Positions 11,535-24,792 are shown, counted from the stretch's first letter. The stretch: DNA of 64,000 bases from Macrotis lagotis (GCF_037893015.1 NC_133665.1:99495637-99559636); one strand, 5' to 3'. Numbers and translations are program-made. The notes: generated from the letters alone by a model not told the origin.

Positions 11535-13129
11535 CTGTCTTGGAGCCCTTTGTGAAATCATCACAGGATCATAGGATTAGATGGAGAAACCTTGAAGAAC
11601 CCCCAAACCTCTCAGTTTACAGAAGAGGAAACTGAAGTTCAGAGAGGTCAAATGACTTTCCTGGCAGAGGTCAACGCCTGAATTTCATCCCAGGACCTCT
11701 AACTCCTGATCTAGTTCTCTTCCCCCAAATCATGATGCCCAACCACTGTATTGTTAATGTAATTTCTTTTTAATTGTCTCATCCTTTGAGTCTTCTGTGT
11801 CTGAAGATCATGCTGTCTTCTCAGGAGACAGAACATTTTGAGATTCTCCTGCCTCCACCCCTCCTCAACTCTAATCCTCAAAGAAACTCCTGTGGATTCA
11901 TCTGCTGGAGCAGGAAACCTTGAGTGGTTAGGACTGGGGTCCTGGCCTCAGTTTCCAGCACAGACTGACTGACATCTGGTTCCTTGTCATGGCCATTAAA
12001 ACTATTCTATGGATAGAATCTACCAGGCTCTTGGAGACCATGAAGGAAACTCTGGGATTTGGTTATCCAGACTATGTTCTCCAGCTTCCACAGGGTCCCA
12101 TCCAGGTGCCTGGGAACATTGAAAAGTGTCCAATCAAAGCTAGATCTGTAAATACAGAGCTTTACCTCTGCAAGATTACTTTAAGTAGATACCTCTTACC
12201 AACCTGTTGAAGTTTACAAATTTTAGTCTGAAACATCTTCTTCTCCCCTGCCTCCCTCCCACTCTCTTATCCCCAGACATGTAAAAGACTTGTAGGAAAG
12301 GCTCATATCAGATAACCAGGTGGCAAAACAGATAGTACCAGTGTCTTGTAGCCAAGGAGACCTGAGTTCAAGTTCTTCCCCAGACTTGAGTTGTGGGAAC
12401 ATGTCACTGATTGTCTCAACCTCAGTTTTCTCATATTTAAATTGGGGATAAGCATAGTGCCTATTTCCCAGGGTTATGAGGATCAAAATGAGATCATGTA
12501 TGTAAGGCACCTGAGAACAGGCCACACAATTCTCACCAGCATGAACCTCAACTAAAAAAAATAATTTGGCCAAGTGTGTCATTACAGTCTACCTTCTCTA
12601 AGCTTTTCCCCACCTTTCTATCCCTTCCTTCCTCTATATGAAAGTCATATTCTTTTGCTGTTTCTCCCCAATCAAGCTTTACTTTCACAAAATGACCTGA
12701 GAAATAATCCTAATGAGATTTTGATGGTTAATAATGGTTTGGGGTACAACTCCTTGTAGGAAAATTTGTTAATTGGAGGAAAAAGTCTTATGCTAAAGGA
12801 ATGAAAATCCAATGTCAAAATTTCAGGCACTATCTTAAGCTATCAGAGAATTAGGGGTTAGAAGGGCACTTTCCTTAGTTCTCTATATACAGTTTATTGG
12901 TGATCAATCACATTTTGTAGCCATCTGTGTTGGCACCCCTAATTAGTGTAGTTGCATAGTCTTTCACTTTGTCTTTGTTTCTCTATCTCTTTGACTCTCT
13001 CTGGCTCTCTGGCTTTAGCTCCTTCTCTGTCTCTGTCTCTATTTTTCTGCCTCTGTCTCTGTCTCTTTCTCTTTCTCTCTTTGTCTCTCTATTTCATTGG
13101 TTCTGTTTCTATCTCTCTTCTCTGTCTCT

Positions 13130-13176
<47 letters not shown>

Positions 13177-13285
13177 TGTTTTTATCACTATCTCTCTCTG
13201 ACCCAAGTCTCTGTTGACCTCAGATTGTGGAACAAGGGTAGATAGAAAAGGAAGAGTTGATCCCATCAAACTTGATTAGTACATT
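11535..13285. repeat. Tandem duplication, copy B
   Basis: Partner of 9105-10665, with the same order of landmarks. It is longer mainly because of a pyrimidine-rich and TG-repeat expansion at 12960-13200. MIR-like pieces at about 11560-11720 and 12310-12510 correspond to those in copy A, so they were present before duplication. Confidence 0.8.
13132..13175. repeat. (TG)n microsatellite
   Basis: Perfect TG run of about 44 bases within a CT-rich tract (12960-13200). It accounts for the antisense His-Thr repeat ORF. Confidence 0.95.
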
Positions 13286-13690
13286 CAATTAAGCCATATA
13301 CCTGCAACTTTTTGGGAAATTCCAGCCCTTGGCAAACACATTGCCCCATAGCTGAGGATGACACCATATGCCCTGAAAACCTTGAAATCAGAAACTTACC
13401 TCAAGAATGTGAAAGGCTCATGCTCTCTTCTGGATTACAGCTTGGCCAACTTCTCCCTTAGGGCACAGGCCCTAAAATCATGGGTCAGTGTCAGTTTAAT
13501 GTAGGCGAGAGCTGGGAAACCTTTCAAGGGGAACCTTTCCAAGGCTTCCTTATTCACACTAAATTAAGAGATTAGACCTCAATCCTGGTTCTGAGGCCAA
13601 CTTGCTGTGTGATCTTTGGTAAATTACTTAACCTCTCTGGGTCTTGGTTTCTTCATTTCCTTAATAATAACAAACATTTATATAACATTT
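13286..13690. other. No gene recognised
   Basis: Contains a partial MIR near 13592-13680 ('ttgctgtgtgatctttgg', 'taacctctctgggtcttgg'). Otherwise unassigned. Confidence 0.45.
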
Positions 13691-13694
13691 ATTT

Positions 13695-15224
13695 GAAAAA
13701 ATATATTTTTTACTTTAACTTGATATTTTATTTTTATTGATATTTTATTTTTCCAATTACATGTTATAAAAATTATCCACATGCATATCATATTTTTAAG
13801 ATATATAATTTCCTTCCACCCCTCCCTTCCTACCCCCTCCCCTCAGCAGTGAACAGTCTGGTAAACATTATACATTATACATTACACATTATACATACAC
13901 ATTTAACATTTAACACATTTAACACTAACATTATACATGCACATTAAACATGTTTACAGATTAGTCATTTTCAGTATGGGGAATTAGGATTAAAAAAAAA
14001 AAAGTAAGAAAACCATGAAATAAAAAAAGAAATACATGAGAATTTTTTAAAAAGGGTATGTAGTATTCATTCATATCCTATACTTTTGTTTTGTTTAGTT
14101 TTGTTTTGCTTTTCTTCCTCTGGATGTGGATAGCATTGTCCATAACCTGTCTAATATGATTGTCCTAGCTCTCTGAACTGCTGAAAGGAACTCTATCCAT
14201 CAAAGTGGATCATCTCACAATGTTGTCATTAATGTGTACAATGTTCTCTTGGTTCTTCTTTCACCCAGCATTACTTCCTGTAATTCATTCCATGCTTCTC
14301 TAGAATTTGACCATTTATGGTTTCTTATATAACAATAGTATTCAATAATATTCATATGTCACACTTGTTTAACCATTTCCCAATTGATGGGCATCTCTTC
14401 AATTTCCAATTCTTTGCCACTACACAAAGAGTTGCTGTGAATGTTTTGGAACATGTGGGAGTTTTCCCATTTTTTTATGATTTCTTCTGGATATAGGCCT
14501 AGTATTGGTATTGTGGGGTCAAAGGGTAGGATCAATTTTATTGCTCTTTGGGTATAGTTTCATATTACTCTCTAGAATGGTTGAACAGTTCACAACTCCA
14601 CCAACAATGCATTTATGTCCCAATCCTCTCACAACCTTTCCAACATGGATCACTTTTCCTTTTTGACATCTTAGTCATTCTGATAGGTATGAGGTGGAAT
14701 TATGTTGTTTTAATCTACATTTCTATAATCAGTAATGATTTGGAACATTTTTTTCATATGGTTATATATAGCTCTAATTTATTCATTTGAAAACTGTCTG
14801 TTCATATCCTTTGACCATTTATCAATTGTGGAATGACTTATAAGTTTGATGTAATTCTCTATAAATTTTAGAAATGAGACTTTATCAGAACTCCTAAGTA
14901 TGAAAATTATTTCCCCAGCTTTTGTTTTCCTTCTAATTTTGGCAGCATTGGTTTTTATTAGTGCAAAAGCTTTTTAATTAAATATGGTCAAAATCATCCA
15001 TTTTGCAATTTATCATATACTCTATTTCTTGTTTAGTCATAAATTTCTCCCCTTTTCCTAGACTGGACAGAATATTTCTTGTCTGTTAATTGATCTATGA
15101 TGTTGCAGGTAAATCCTTTATCTATTTTAACCTTATTTTGGCATAGAGTGTGAGATGTGGGTCTATCCCTCATTTATGCCATACTATTTTCCAGTTTTCC
15201 CACAGTTTTTGTCAGATAGTTCTT
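13695..15224 (-). mobile_element. Older L1, 3' half (interrupted)
   Basis: Antisense L1 ORF2 C-terminal region and 3' UTR ('gttcacaactccaccaacaa', 'tcctttgaccatttatcaat'). It stops at 15224, where a younger L1 has inserted, and resumes at 22003 with the upstream part of ORF2. It is more diverged than the inserted copy and has no long open frame. Confidence 0.75.
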
Positions 15225-15599
15225 TTTTTAATTAATTTTTATTAAAGATATTATTTGAGTTTTACAATTTTCCCCCTATCTTGCTTCCCTCCCCCACCCC
15301 ACCCCCCACAGAAAGCACTCTGTCAGTCTTTACTTTGTTTCCATGTTGTACCTTGATCCAAATTGGGTGTGATGAGAGAGAAATCATATCCTTAAAGAAG
15401 AGAAGTCTAAGAGGTGACAAGATCAGACAATAAGATATCTGTTTTTTTTTCTAAATTAAAGGCAATAGTCCTTGAACTTTGTTCAAACTCCACAGCTCCT
15501 TATCTGGATACAGCTGGCACTCTCCTTTGCAGACAGCCCAAAATTGTTCCTGATTGTTGCACTGATGGAATGAGCGAGTCTTTCAAGGTTGAACATCAC

Positions 15600-18500
15600 T
15601 CCCATGTTGCTGTTAGGGTGTACAGTGTTTTTCTGGTTCTGCTCGTCTCACTCAGAATCAGTTCATGCAAATCCCTCCAGGCTTCCCTGAAATCCCATCC
15701 CTCCTGGTTTCTAATAGAATAATAGTGTTCCATGACATACATATATCACAGTTTGCTAAGCCATTCCCCAATTGAAGGATATTTACTTGATTTCCAATTC
15801 TTTGCCACCACAAACAGGACTGCTATAAATATTTTTGTACAAGTAATGTTTTTACCCTTTTTCTTCATATCTTCAGGGTATAGACCCAGTAGTGGTATTG
15901 CTGGGTCAAAGGGTATGCACATTTTTGTTGCCCTTTGGGCATAGTTCCAAATAGCTCTCCAGAAGGGTTGGATGAGTTCACAGATCCACCAACAGTGTAA
16001 TAGTGTCCCAAATTTCCCATAACCCTTCCAACAATGATCATTAGCCTTCCTGGTCATATTGGCCAATCTGAGAGGTGTGAGGTGGTACCTCAGAGAAGCT
16101 TTAATTTGGATTTCTCTAATAATTAATGATTTAGAGCATTTTTTCATATGGCTATGGATTGCTTTGATCTCCTCTGTAAGTTACCTTTGCATATCCTTTG
16201 ACCATTTGTCAATTGGGGAATGGCATTTTGTTTTAAAAATATGACTCAGTTCTCTATATATTATAGAAATGAGTACTTTGTCAGAATCATTCATTGTAAA
16301 GATTGTTTCCCAATTTACTACATTTCTTTTGATCTTGGTTACAGTGGTTTTATCTGTGCAAAAGCTTTTTTAATTTAATGTAATTGAAATCATCTAATTG
16401 GTTTTTGGTGATGTTCTCCATCTCTTCCTTAGTCATAAACTGCTCCCCTTTCCATAGATCTGACAGGTAAACTAATACTTGATTTTCTAATTTGCTTATA
16501 GTATTGTTTTTTATGTCTAATTCCCATAACCATTTGGATCTTATCTTGGTAAAGTGTGTGAGGTGTTGGTCTAATCTAAGTTTCTTCCATACTAACTTCC
16601 AATTGTTCCAGCAGTTTTTATCAAAGAGGGAGTATTTATCCCAATGGCAGGACTCTTTGGATTTATCAAACAGCAGATTACTGTAATCATCTCCTGCTTT
16701 TACACCTAGTCTATTCCACTGGTCCACCACTCTATTTCTTAGCCAATACCAAACAGTTTTGATGACTGATGCTTTATAATATAATTTTAGATCAGGTAGG
16801 GCTAAGCCACCTTCTTTTACACTTTTTTTTTTCATTAAGCTCCTGGCAATTCTTGACTTTTTATTTCTCCATATGAATTTACTTACAATTTTTTCTAACT
16901 CATTAAAGGAATTTTTTGGAATTTTCATTGGTAGGGCACTAAACAGATAGTTTAGTTTTGGTAGAATTGTCATTTTTATTATATTAGCTCTACCTATCCA
17001 TGAGCAGTTGATATTTGCCCAGTTATTTAAATCTGATTTAATTTGTGTGAGAAGTGTTTTATAATTGTTTTCAAAAAGATTCTGAGTCTGTCTGGGCAAA
17101 TAGACTCCCAAATATTTTACACTGTCTGAGGTTACTTTGAATGGGATTTCTCTTTCTAGCTCTTCCTGTTGTATCTTGCTAGACATATAAAGAAAAGTTG
17201 AAGATTTATGAGGCTTTATTTTATAACCTGCAACTTTGCTAAAATTGCTAATTGTTTCCAGTAGTTTTTTGGATGATTTCTTGGGATTCTCTAGGTAGAC
17301 TGTCATGTTATCTGCAAAGAGTGAGAGTTTTGTCTCTTCCTTCCCAATTCTAATTCCTTCAATTTCTTTTTCTTCTCTAATTGCTGATGCTAACATTTCT
17401 AATACAATATTGTATAGTAGTGACGATAATGGGCACCCTTTTTTCACCCTGATCTTATTGTGAATGCCTCTAGCCTCTCCCCATTGAGTATAATGCTTGT
17501 TGATGGTTTCAAATAGATACTGCTAATTATTTTAAGGAACAGTCCATTTATTCCTACACTCTCTAGTGTTTTTAATAGGAATGTATGCTGTATTTTGTCA
17601 AAAGCTTTTTCAGCATCTATTGATATGATCATATGATTTCTGATGGGTTTGTTGTTGATATAATTGAGTATACTAACAGTTTTCCTAATATTGAACCAAC
17701 CCTGCATTCCTGGAATAAATCCTACTTGATCATAATGTATTATCCTAGTGATAACTTGTTGTAATCATTTTGCTAAGATTTTATTTAAGATTTTTGCTTC
17801 TATATTCATCAGGGAAATAGGTCTATAATTTTCTTTCTCTGTTTTAACTCTTCCTGGTTTAGGTAGCAATACCATATTGGTTTCATAGAAAGAGGCAGAG
17901 TTCCATCTTTCCCTATTTTTCCAAAGAGTTTATATAGAATTGGAACCAATTGTTCCTTAAATGTTTGGTAGAATTCACTTGTGAATCCATCAGGCCCTGG
18001 AGATTTTTTTTATGGAGTTCAATAATGGCTTGTTAAATTTCTTTTTCTGAGATAGGGTTGTTTAGGTATTTAATCTCTTCTTCATTTAACCTGGGAAATT
18101 TATATTTTTGTAAATATTTATCCATTTCACTTAGATTATCAAATTTATTGGCATAGAGTTGGGCAAAATAATTTCAAATTATTACTTTAATTTCCTCCTC
18201 ATTGGTGGTGAGTTCACCTTTTACATTTATGATATTAGCAATTTGGTTTTCTTCTTTTTTTTAATCAAATTGACTGGAGTTTTATCCATTTTATTGGTTT
18301 TTTCATAATACCAACTTTTGGTTTTATTTATTAATTCAATAGTTTTTTTGCTTTCAGTTTTATTAATTTCTCCTTTAATTTTTAGAATTTCTAATTTAGT
18401 ATTTAATTGGGGATTTTTGATTTGTTCTTTCTCTAATTTTTTTAGTTGCATGTTTAGTTCATTGATTTCCTCTTTCTCCAATTTATTCATGTAAGTATTT

Positions 18501-19403
18501 AGAGCTATAACATATCCCCGGAGAGTCGCTTTGAATGAATCCCATAAGTTTTGGTATGTTGTTTGATTATTATCATTATCTAGGATAAAATGGTTAATTC
18601 TTTCTATAATTTGCTTTTTGGTCCACTCATTTATTAAAATGAGGTTATTCAGTTTCAATTTGTTCTGGGTCTATATCTCCTTGTCCCAGTATTGCATATG
18701 ACTTTTATTGAATTGTGATCTGAGAAAGATGAATTCACTATTTCTGCCTTTCTGCAGTTGCTCATTAGGTGTTTATGTCCTAGTACATGGTCAATTTTTG
18801 TATAAGTTCCATGTACTGCAGGGAAAAAGGTATATTCCTTTCTATCCCCATTAAGTTTCCTCCATAAGTCTACCATATCTAATTTTTCTAACAATCTACT
18901 TACCTCCTTAACTTCTTTCTTGTTTATTTTATGATTCAATTTATCTAGATCTGATAGTGGGAGGTTGAGGTCTCCCACAAGTAGAGTTTTGCTGTCTATG
19001 TCTTCCTGTAGTTTTTTCAGCTTCTCCTCTAAGGATTTGGGTGCTGTCCCACTGGGTGCATATATATATTCAATATTGAAATGACTTTATTGTCTATGGT
19101 ACCTTTTAGGAGGATAAAGTTTTCTTCCTTATCTTTTTTAATGCTATCTATTTTTGCTGCTGCTTTCTCTGAGATAAGGATTGCTACCCCTGCTTTTTTT
19201 ACTTCAGCTGAAGCAAAATATATTTTGCTCCAATCTTTTGCCTTTACTCTATATGTATCTCTCTGCTTCAAATGAGTTTCTTGTAAGCAGCATATTGTAG
19301 GATTTTGGTTTTTAATCCACTCTACTATTTGCTTATGTTTTAAGGGAGAGTTCATCCCATTCACATTCAAGGTTATGATTACTAATTCTTTATTGCCCTC
19401 CAT
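15600..19403 (-). pseudogene. L1 ORF2 (endonuclease/reverse transcriptase), broken
   Basis: ORF2 encodes the apurinic-type endonuclease and reverse transcriptase that nick target DNA and copy the L1 RNA. I place the start at 19403 (MEGNKELVIITLNVNGM), the usual endonuclease opening. The endonuclease spans about 19403-18655 and shows CCLQETH, GDLN and SFSDH-type motifs. The RT palm is in 17707-16350. The frame is split into at least six pieces (19029-19484, 18655-18978, 18227-18658, 17444-17707, 16350-17447, 15746-16147) by stops and frameshifts. The RT active site reads FADN where FADD is expected, so catalysis would be lost even in a repaired frame. Confidence 0.88.
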
Positions 19404-19474
19404 GCTATCTTCACTCTGTTTGTATTTTTCCCCCTTTCTCCCCCCTTTATCCATATTCCTCAGTATTTTGTTTC

Positions 19475-19640
19475 TGAATACCACCCCCTTCAGTGTGTTT
19501 GCCTTCCTATATCACACCCTCCCCCTTTCTTTCCCCTTTCCCTTTTTCCCTTTTCCCTTCCCTTCCTTTTGTTATTTCCCCCTTTTTCCCCCACTCTCCT
19601 TCCCTTTCTCTGTCCCCCCCCCTCCCCTTTTCCCCTTTTA
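19475..19640. repeat. Polypyrimidine tract in L1 inter-ORF spacer
   Basis: Almost pure C/T on the + strand (A/G on the L1 sense strand). The other L1 copy has an equivalent purine-rich spacer at 44380-44560. It explains the Pro/Phe-rich spurious ORF here. Confidence 0.7.
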
Positions 19641-20249
19641 TTACTTGAAAGGTTAGATGTTTTATAAATTAACTGAGTATATGTAGGTTGACTTTAAGCC
19701 AGGTCTGATGAGAAGAAGATTCAGGTGTTTCTCATCTGCTCCCTTCTTCCCCTCTATTACCATAGGTTTTTTGTACCTCTTAGTGTATGAGATCTACCCC
19801 ATTCACTCCCCTCCCTCCTCCAGTCTCTTTCCTGTCCCCCTTTTTAAGGAGGTAGTGTTTTTTAGATCATTCTCTCTAAGTCATAGAAAATTCTGAATGT
19901 CCGTCCCTTCTAACTCAGTTTATTCTATCAAATAGAGTCAAAATTCCTGAGAGTTATTAGGGTTTTTCTCCCAAGTGGGGTTAAAGCCAGTTACATCTCT
20001 TTAGATAGCAGTCTCATGGATAGGACATGAATGTCCATCATTTCTGGCTAGGTATATTCTCTCTGTTAGAGTTACAATTCTCAAGATTTATGAGAATCCT
20101 TTTCCCCCCATGCTGGGATATAGCCAGTTTCAACTTATTGGATTGCATTTTTTTTCCTTTTACTGACCCTCCCTTTTGTTACCTTTTCATGTGTCTCTTT
20201 GAACCTCCTGTATGATGTCCAAATTTTCTGCTTAGCTCTGGTCTTTTCA

Positions 20250-21261
20250 TCAGAAATTTTTGGAATTCTTCCATTTCGTTAAATGTCCATCTTTTTCCTT
20301 GGAAGAGAAGGCTCAGCTTTGAGGGAAAGTAGATTCTTGGCTACATTCCAAGCTCCTTTGCTCTTTGAAATATCTCGTTCCAGGCCCTTCAATCCCTTAA
20401 TGGTGATGCAGCCAGGTCCTGTGTGATCCTTACTGTGGCTCCTTGATATTTAAATTGTTTCTTTCTGGCTGCTTGCAGGATTTTCTCTTTTATCTGATAG
20501 TTCTGAAGCTTGGCCACAACATTCCTTGGTGTTTTCATTTTAGGATCTTTTTCTGGTGGGGATCAATGTACTCTTTCAATAACTACTTTGCCCTCTGGTT
20601 CCATGATGTCAGGGCAGTTTTCCATCACCAGATCCTGTAATATTAAGTCCAGGCTTTTTTTCTCTTCAGTGTTTTCAGGAAATCCTATAATTTTCAGGTT
20701 GCCCCTCCTTGATCTATTCTCAAGGTCAGTGGTTTTGTTGATGAGGTATTTTACATTTGCTTCTATTTTTTCTATTTTTGGATTTTGTTTAACTGACTCT
20801 TGCTGTCTCATGGAGTCATTAGTTTCTGTAGACTCCATTCTTTTTTTGGGAGAGGAGTTTTCTTCATTAACCTTTTGCAACTCCTTTTCCAATTGGTCAA
20901 TTCTACTTTTGAAAGAGCTTTCCATTTGACCAATTGAGGTTTTGAGAGAATTAATTTCTTTTTGCATTTGCCCATTTGAAGATCTGAGAGATTTATTCTC
21001 ATTTTGTATTTGTCCAATTGTACTTTCTAAGGTTTTGTTTTCTTGTTGCAAGGTATTAATTGTCTCTCCCAAATTTTTAAGCTCCTTCCTTATTTCTTCA
21101 AGGAAGTCTTTCTGTGCTGGAGACCAGATTGTACTCTCCTCAGAAGTTCCAGGTCTCTCTGAGTTAGGGTCTTTCCCTTCCAAGAATTTTTCTATGGATC
21201 CACCTTTCTGCTGACCCTTCTTCATTTTGCTAAGACCTGAGTTGGGGTGGGGCTGGTTCAC
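20250..21261 (-). pseudogene. L1 ORF1 (RNA-binding protein), truncated
   Basis: ORF1 encodes the coiled-coil RNA-binding chaperone of the L1 particle. The open part runs from 21261 to 20563 (232 codons), with the likely start at the internal Met of MKKGQQKGG (about 21225). It shows a long coiled coil (repeated QxENKxLxS and IGQM heptads) and the start of the RRM domain (RRGNLKIIGFPE). A frameshift after about 20563 separates the C-terminal domain, which continues recognisably in another frame to about 20250 (KEKILQAARKKQ-like). Confidence 0.85.
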
Positions 21262-22002
21262 AGGGGCTTGGGATTGCTAAAGGCTTTACTCACTGAGTGC
21301 GGTTTCTCTGGCTGGCCAGTAGGAGGTGCTGGTTGCTTTCTCTGGAGTGTCTGTGACTTTGGTTGAGGCCTTCTCGCTTTGCTTGAAGGGGAGGATTTGG
21401 AGCTATTGAATTCTTTTGCCTTCAGTCAATGGTGGGCTTTACCCTGGCCTGAGGTCATTCCTCAGCTGGGCTGGTTCTTCTGCTCACATACCTGGGCCTG
21501 AGGCAGAAGCAGTTTGCATTTGTTTGTTAGGGAAGAATTCTGAGTTGTAATGGGACTCAGACCAGAGGAGCCCAGGAATGGTGTCCGAAGCCTTTCTGCT
21601 CCAGAACTCTCCCCCCTAGCCCTGTATGGGATCTCCCGAGGGACAGCTCCAACACCAGGGCCTCCATGCCCCCCACAGACTCACGCCCCTGGGGTCCAGC
21701 CCCACCTCTGATCCACCAGGTCGAGCTCTCGGGCCCTCAGACTGTCAGTTCCAATTCAGCTCTTGATCTGTTTGATCCGGAGCTGATCCTCCCTCTGAGC
21801 CCAGACTCACCAGCCCGAATTTGACCAAAGCTACTGCTAGAGACAAATCCCGAGGTAGATGTTCTTTCTCCTGGCTTTTCTTTCTGGGCTTTTTGGGTCA
21901 GATTTCTTTTAAGAGGTTTGTTTCATGTGATAGATGGGGAAGAGATCAGGAGACTTTAGAACTGTGCCTGTCTTCTCTCCTCCATCTTGGCCGTAAGTCC
22001 CT

Positions 22003-22378
22003 GTCAGAGAGTTCTTATCCCAGAAGTTAATGTCTTTGAATTTGACAAATACTAAATTACTGTAGTCATTTACTATTGTTTCCTTTGAACTTATCCTATT
22101 CCATTGATGTATTACTCTATTTCTTAACCAGTATCAGGCCATTTTGATAACTGCTGCTTTATAGTATAGTTTTAGGTCAGGTAGAGTTAGACTACCTTCC
22201 TTTATATTTTTTTCCATCAGTTCCTTTGATATTCTTGACCTTTTATTGCTCCAGATGAAGTTTGTTACTATTTTTTCTAGTTTGGTTAAATAGCTTTTTG
22301 GTAGTTTGATTGATCCATGGCACTGAATAAGTATTTTGATTTGGTTGAATTGTCATTTTTATTGTATTAGCTCAAAGA
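22003..22378 (-). mobile_element. Older L1, ORF2 middle part
   Basis: Continuation of the interrupted older L1. 'gctttatagtatagttttag' and 'gtcattttt' followed by 'attgtattagct' match the antisense ORF2 text at about 16770-16990 of the younger copy, at lower identity. Confidence 0.75.
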
Positions 22379-23214
22379 ACCAACAAAGACTGATTAATTG
22401 ATTGTTTGAATGCTTGATAAACTCAAAGTGCTATCAAAGTATAATTACAGGTTGATTGATTGCTTCATTGTTTGATAAGCTTATAGTCACTAAGTACCCC
22501 CTCCATCTCAATAGAAATACACTTCTTAAAAGTCATGAATCACATCAAATTATAACCATTTTTATACCTTACCACCTTTTTCAAGTACCTCCAAGGACAC
22601 AGAGTCCTCATGAATCAAAGCTTCATGCAAATTCAAATCATTTTATGAACCATTTTTAAACCCTGCCAAGCATACTCTCTCCCACACACTCCCCATTTAG
22701 CTCCCCAACCATGGTACTTAAACCCTTGTTAACTGAAATATGAATTAAGTCTTACTCTTCTAAGTAGGTTCCCATTCTCTGTCCCTAAAGTCACTCTGAA
22801 TTAATTAACTATAGAGTCTCTAAGTGCTCTAAGTACTGGGACACTCTAAACATCTCTCCATCTTGACAATTTATTGTAAGGTATGGGAGACACTGGCTCC
22901 AGACTGCCCTGCATGGGATGCCCTCATCAGAAAAAAATGCTAAGCTATGAGCAAGACAGAATTAAAGTAGTCAAAGAAAACACAGACACATGAGTTTAGA
23001 GGAGCTTTTCATCTAGGCTATTTATCCCAAACATAGAGATGCCATCTTGGTCCTCTTCAATGGAAAGAAAAGAACCAACCAAATCCACATCCTGTAAATC
23101 CAATCTCTTCAATTATATTCAACCCTTTAACTATCCCAAGAGAAATAAAATTCTCCAGTTACAAGAGATGTCTTCCCTTAAAGAGTTGAATACAATTTGA
23201 TATTCTTGACTAAC
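22379..23214. other. No gene recognised
   Basis: About 840 bases between two L1 pieces. No ORF above 67 codons and no repeat I can name. It could be an LTR fragment or host sequence caught between insertions. Confidence 0.4.
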
Positions 23215-24792
23215 ATTTATTTTGTTTTGCTTTGTTTTGATTCCCTTTTCATTTACCTTTGTATGCATCTCTTGAGTCTTATATTTGGAGATTGAATTCT
23301 CTGTTCAATTCTAGTCTTTTAGTTAAGAAATTTTGGATGTTCTATATTTCACCGAACATCTATCTTTTCCCCTGACAGAATATGCTGTATTTTGTAGAGT
23401 AATAAATTCTTGGTTGTAATCCAAGGTCCTTTTACCCTCCCATATATAGTATTCCAGGTCCTCCAGTCCTTCAGTGTTGAAACTGATTAAGTCTTATATA
23501 ATATTTCTTTTGTATTTAAATTGCTTCTTTTTGTTGCTTGTAGTATTTTCTCCTTTATTTGGGAATTCTGGATTTTGGCTATGAAAACCCTTGGAATTTT
23601 TATCCTGGACAGTTTTCCCTGATAATTTCCTGAACGATGTTTTCCAGGTTCTTTTTTTGATCTAGGTTTTCTAGTAGTACAATAATTTGTAAATTATCTC
23701 TCCTGGATCTATTTTCCAGGTTGTTTGTTCCTAAAAGGTACTTTACATTTTCTTCAAATTTTGCAGCCTTTTTACTTTGTTGATCTAATTTTGTAGTCTC
23801 ATAGATTCGTTAGTTTCTATTTGTCCAATTCTAAGTTTTAGGATTTTATTTTTTTCAATTATCTTTTGTGTTTCCTTTTCCAGTTGGTTAATTTTACTCT
23901 TTGCTGAGTTGCATTCCTTTTCCAGTTGGTCAATTTTATTTTTTGAAGAGGTACTTTTTTTCCCAGTTGGTTATTTTTACTTTTAAAGGAGTTGATTTCT
24001 TTGGTCAATTTTTCATAATTTTCCTACATGACTCTCAATTCTTTTTTCCATTTTTTCCTCTTCCTCTCTTCTTTGGTTTTTAAATTCTTTTTTAAGCTCT
24101 TCTATAAGCTCTTTTGGATTTGAGTCCAATTCATAGACCCTTTTAAGACTTCCCCTTAGGCAATTTTTCTTCTTCAGAGGAAGCATTATTATCATCTTTA
24201 TCTGCACAGTCACTTTCTATAATGAGTGCTCTTTTATCTTTTTGTTCATACTAATTGTCTGAGCTCTAATTCTGGGGTATAAGGAGTATAGACGCAAGCT
24301 TTTTTGTGCTGGGGCTGGAGTGTGAGCCCTGGCTTTTTGTTGTTGTTGGCCAAGATGTTGACTATGCAATCCAGTTCTTGCCTTTGCAGAGGTTTATTAC
24401 CCCTTTTATGCTCAGGTTCTCCCTATGCAGGGGTTTGTTCCTAACCCAATCCTGTCATTTGTACCAATGTTCCTAGGGTTCAGACTTTGGGGTTGGGACC
24501 CTCCCTGCTGGCTTGCTAAATAACTGAGTGGACCTGGACTGCACTGTGGCTAAACGTTTCCCACTGGCTTTCCTGTTCTCCTGTCTATCTGGGCTTTCCT
24601 TCCCCTTTTCTCCCAAAGAGACAGACCTTCACTGAAGATCCTCCACAATGTCTTCAGTTGGAAACTTCTTTGGATCTTGTCTTTTTTTGGTGGGTTCTGT
24701 CACTTTAATATCTTGCAGAGGCTTCATTTAGCTTTGTGTTTGGAAAAGCTCCAGGGGCATGCTACCTTCCACCATCTTGGCTCTTCCCTAGA
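23215..24792 (-). mobile_element. L1 5' UTR and ORF1 fragment
   Basis: On the minus strand the element begins near 24792 ('caagatggtggaaggtag' sense), passes a GC-richer 5' UTR and enters a coiled-coil ORF1. The open piece 24213-24013 includes KELIEELKKEFKNQRREEEE. It has no ORF2, so it is either the detached 5' part of the older L1 (13695-15224 and 22003-22378) or a separate truncated or HAL1-like copy. Confidence 0.7.

Larger units (their letters stand above)
15225..22002 (-). mobile_element. Nearly full-length L1 retrotransposon
   Basis: An element of about 6.8 kb on the minus strand. It runs from a GC-rich 5' UTR (its 5' end reads 'acggccaagatggaggag' on the minus strand near 21980-21996) through ORF1, an A/G-rich spacer and ORF2 to a 3' UTR at 15225-15600. 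It is flanked by a 14-base target-site duplication, gtcagatagttctt at 15211-15224 and gtcagagagttctt at 22003-22016, with one mismatch. Both ORFs are broken, so it should be unable to move by itself. It lies inside an older L1. Confidence 0.9.

Noticed and set aside
12969..13269. ORFs with Ser/Leu, Cys/Val and His/Thr repeats
   Set aside because: Produced by CT-rich and TG microsatellite sequence.
15414..15722. 102-codon + strand ORF and other + strand ORFs across 15.4-21.2 kb
   Set aside because: Antisense shadows of the minus-strand L1 ORFs.
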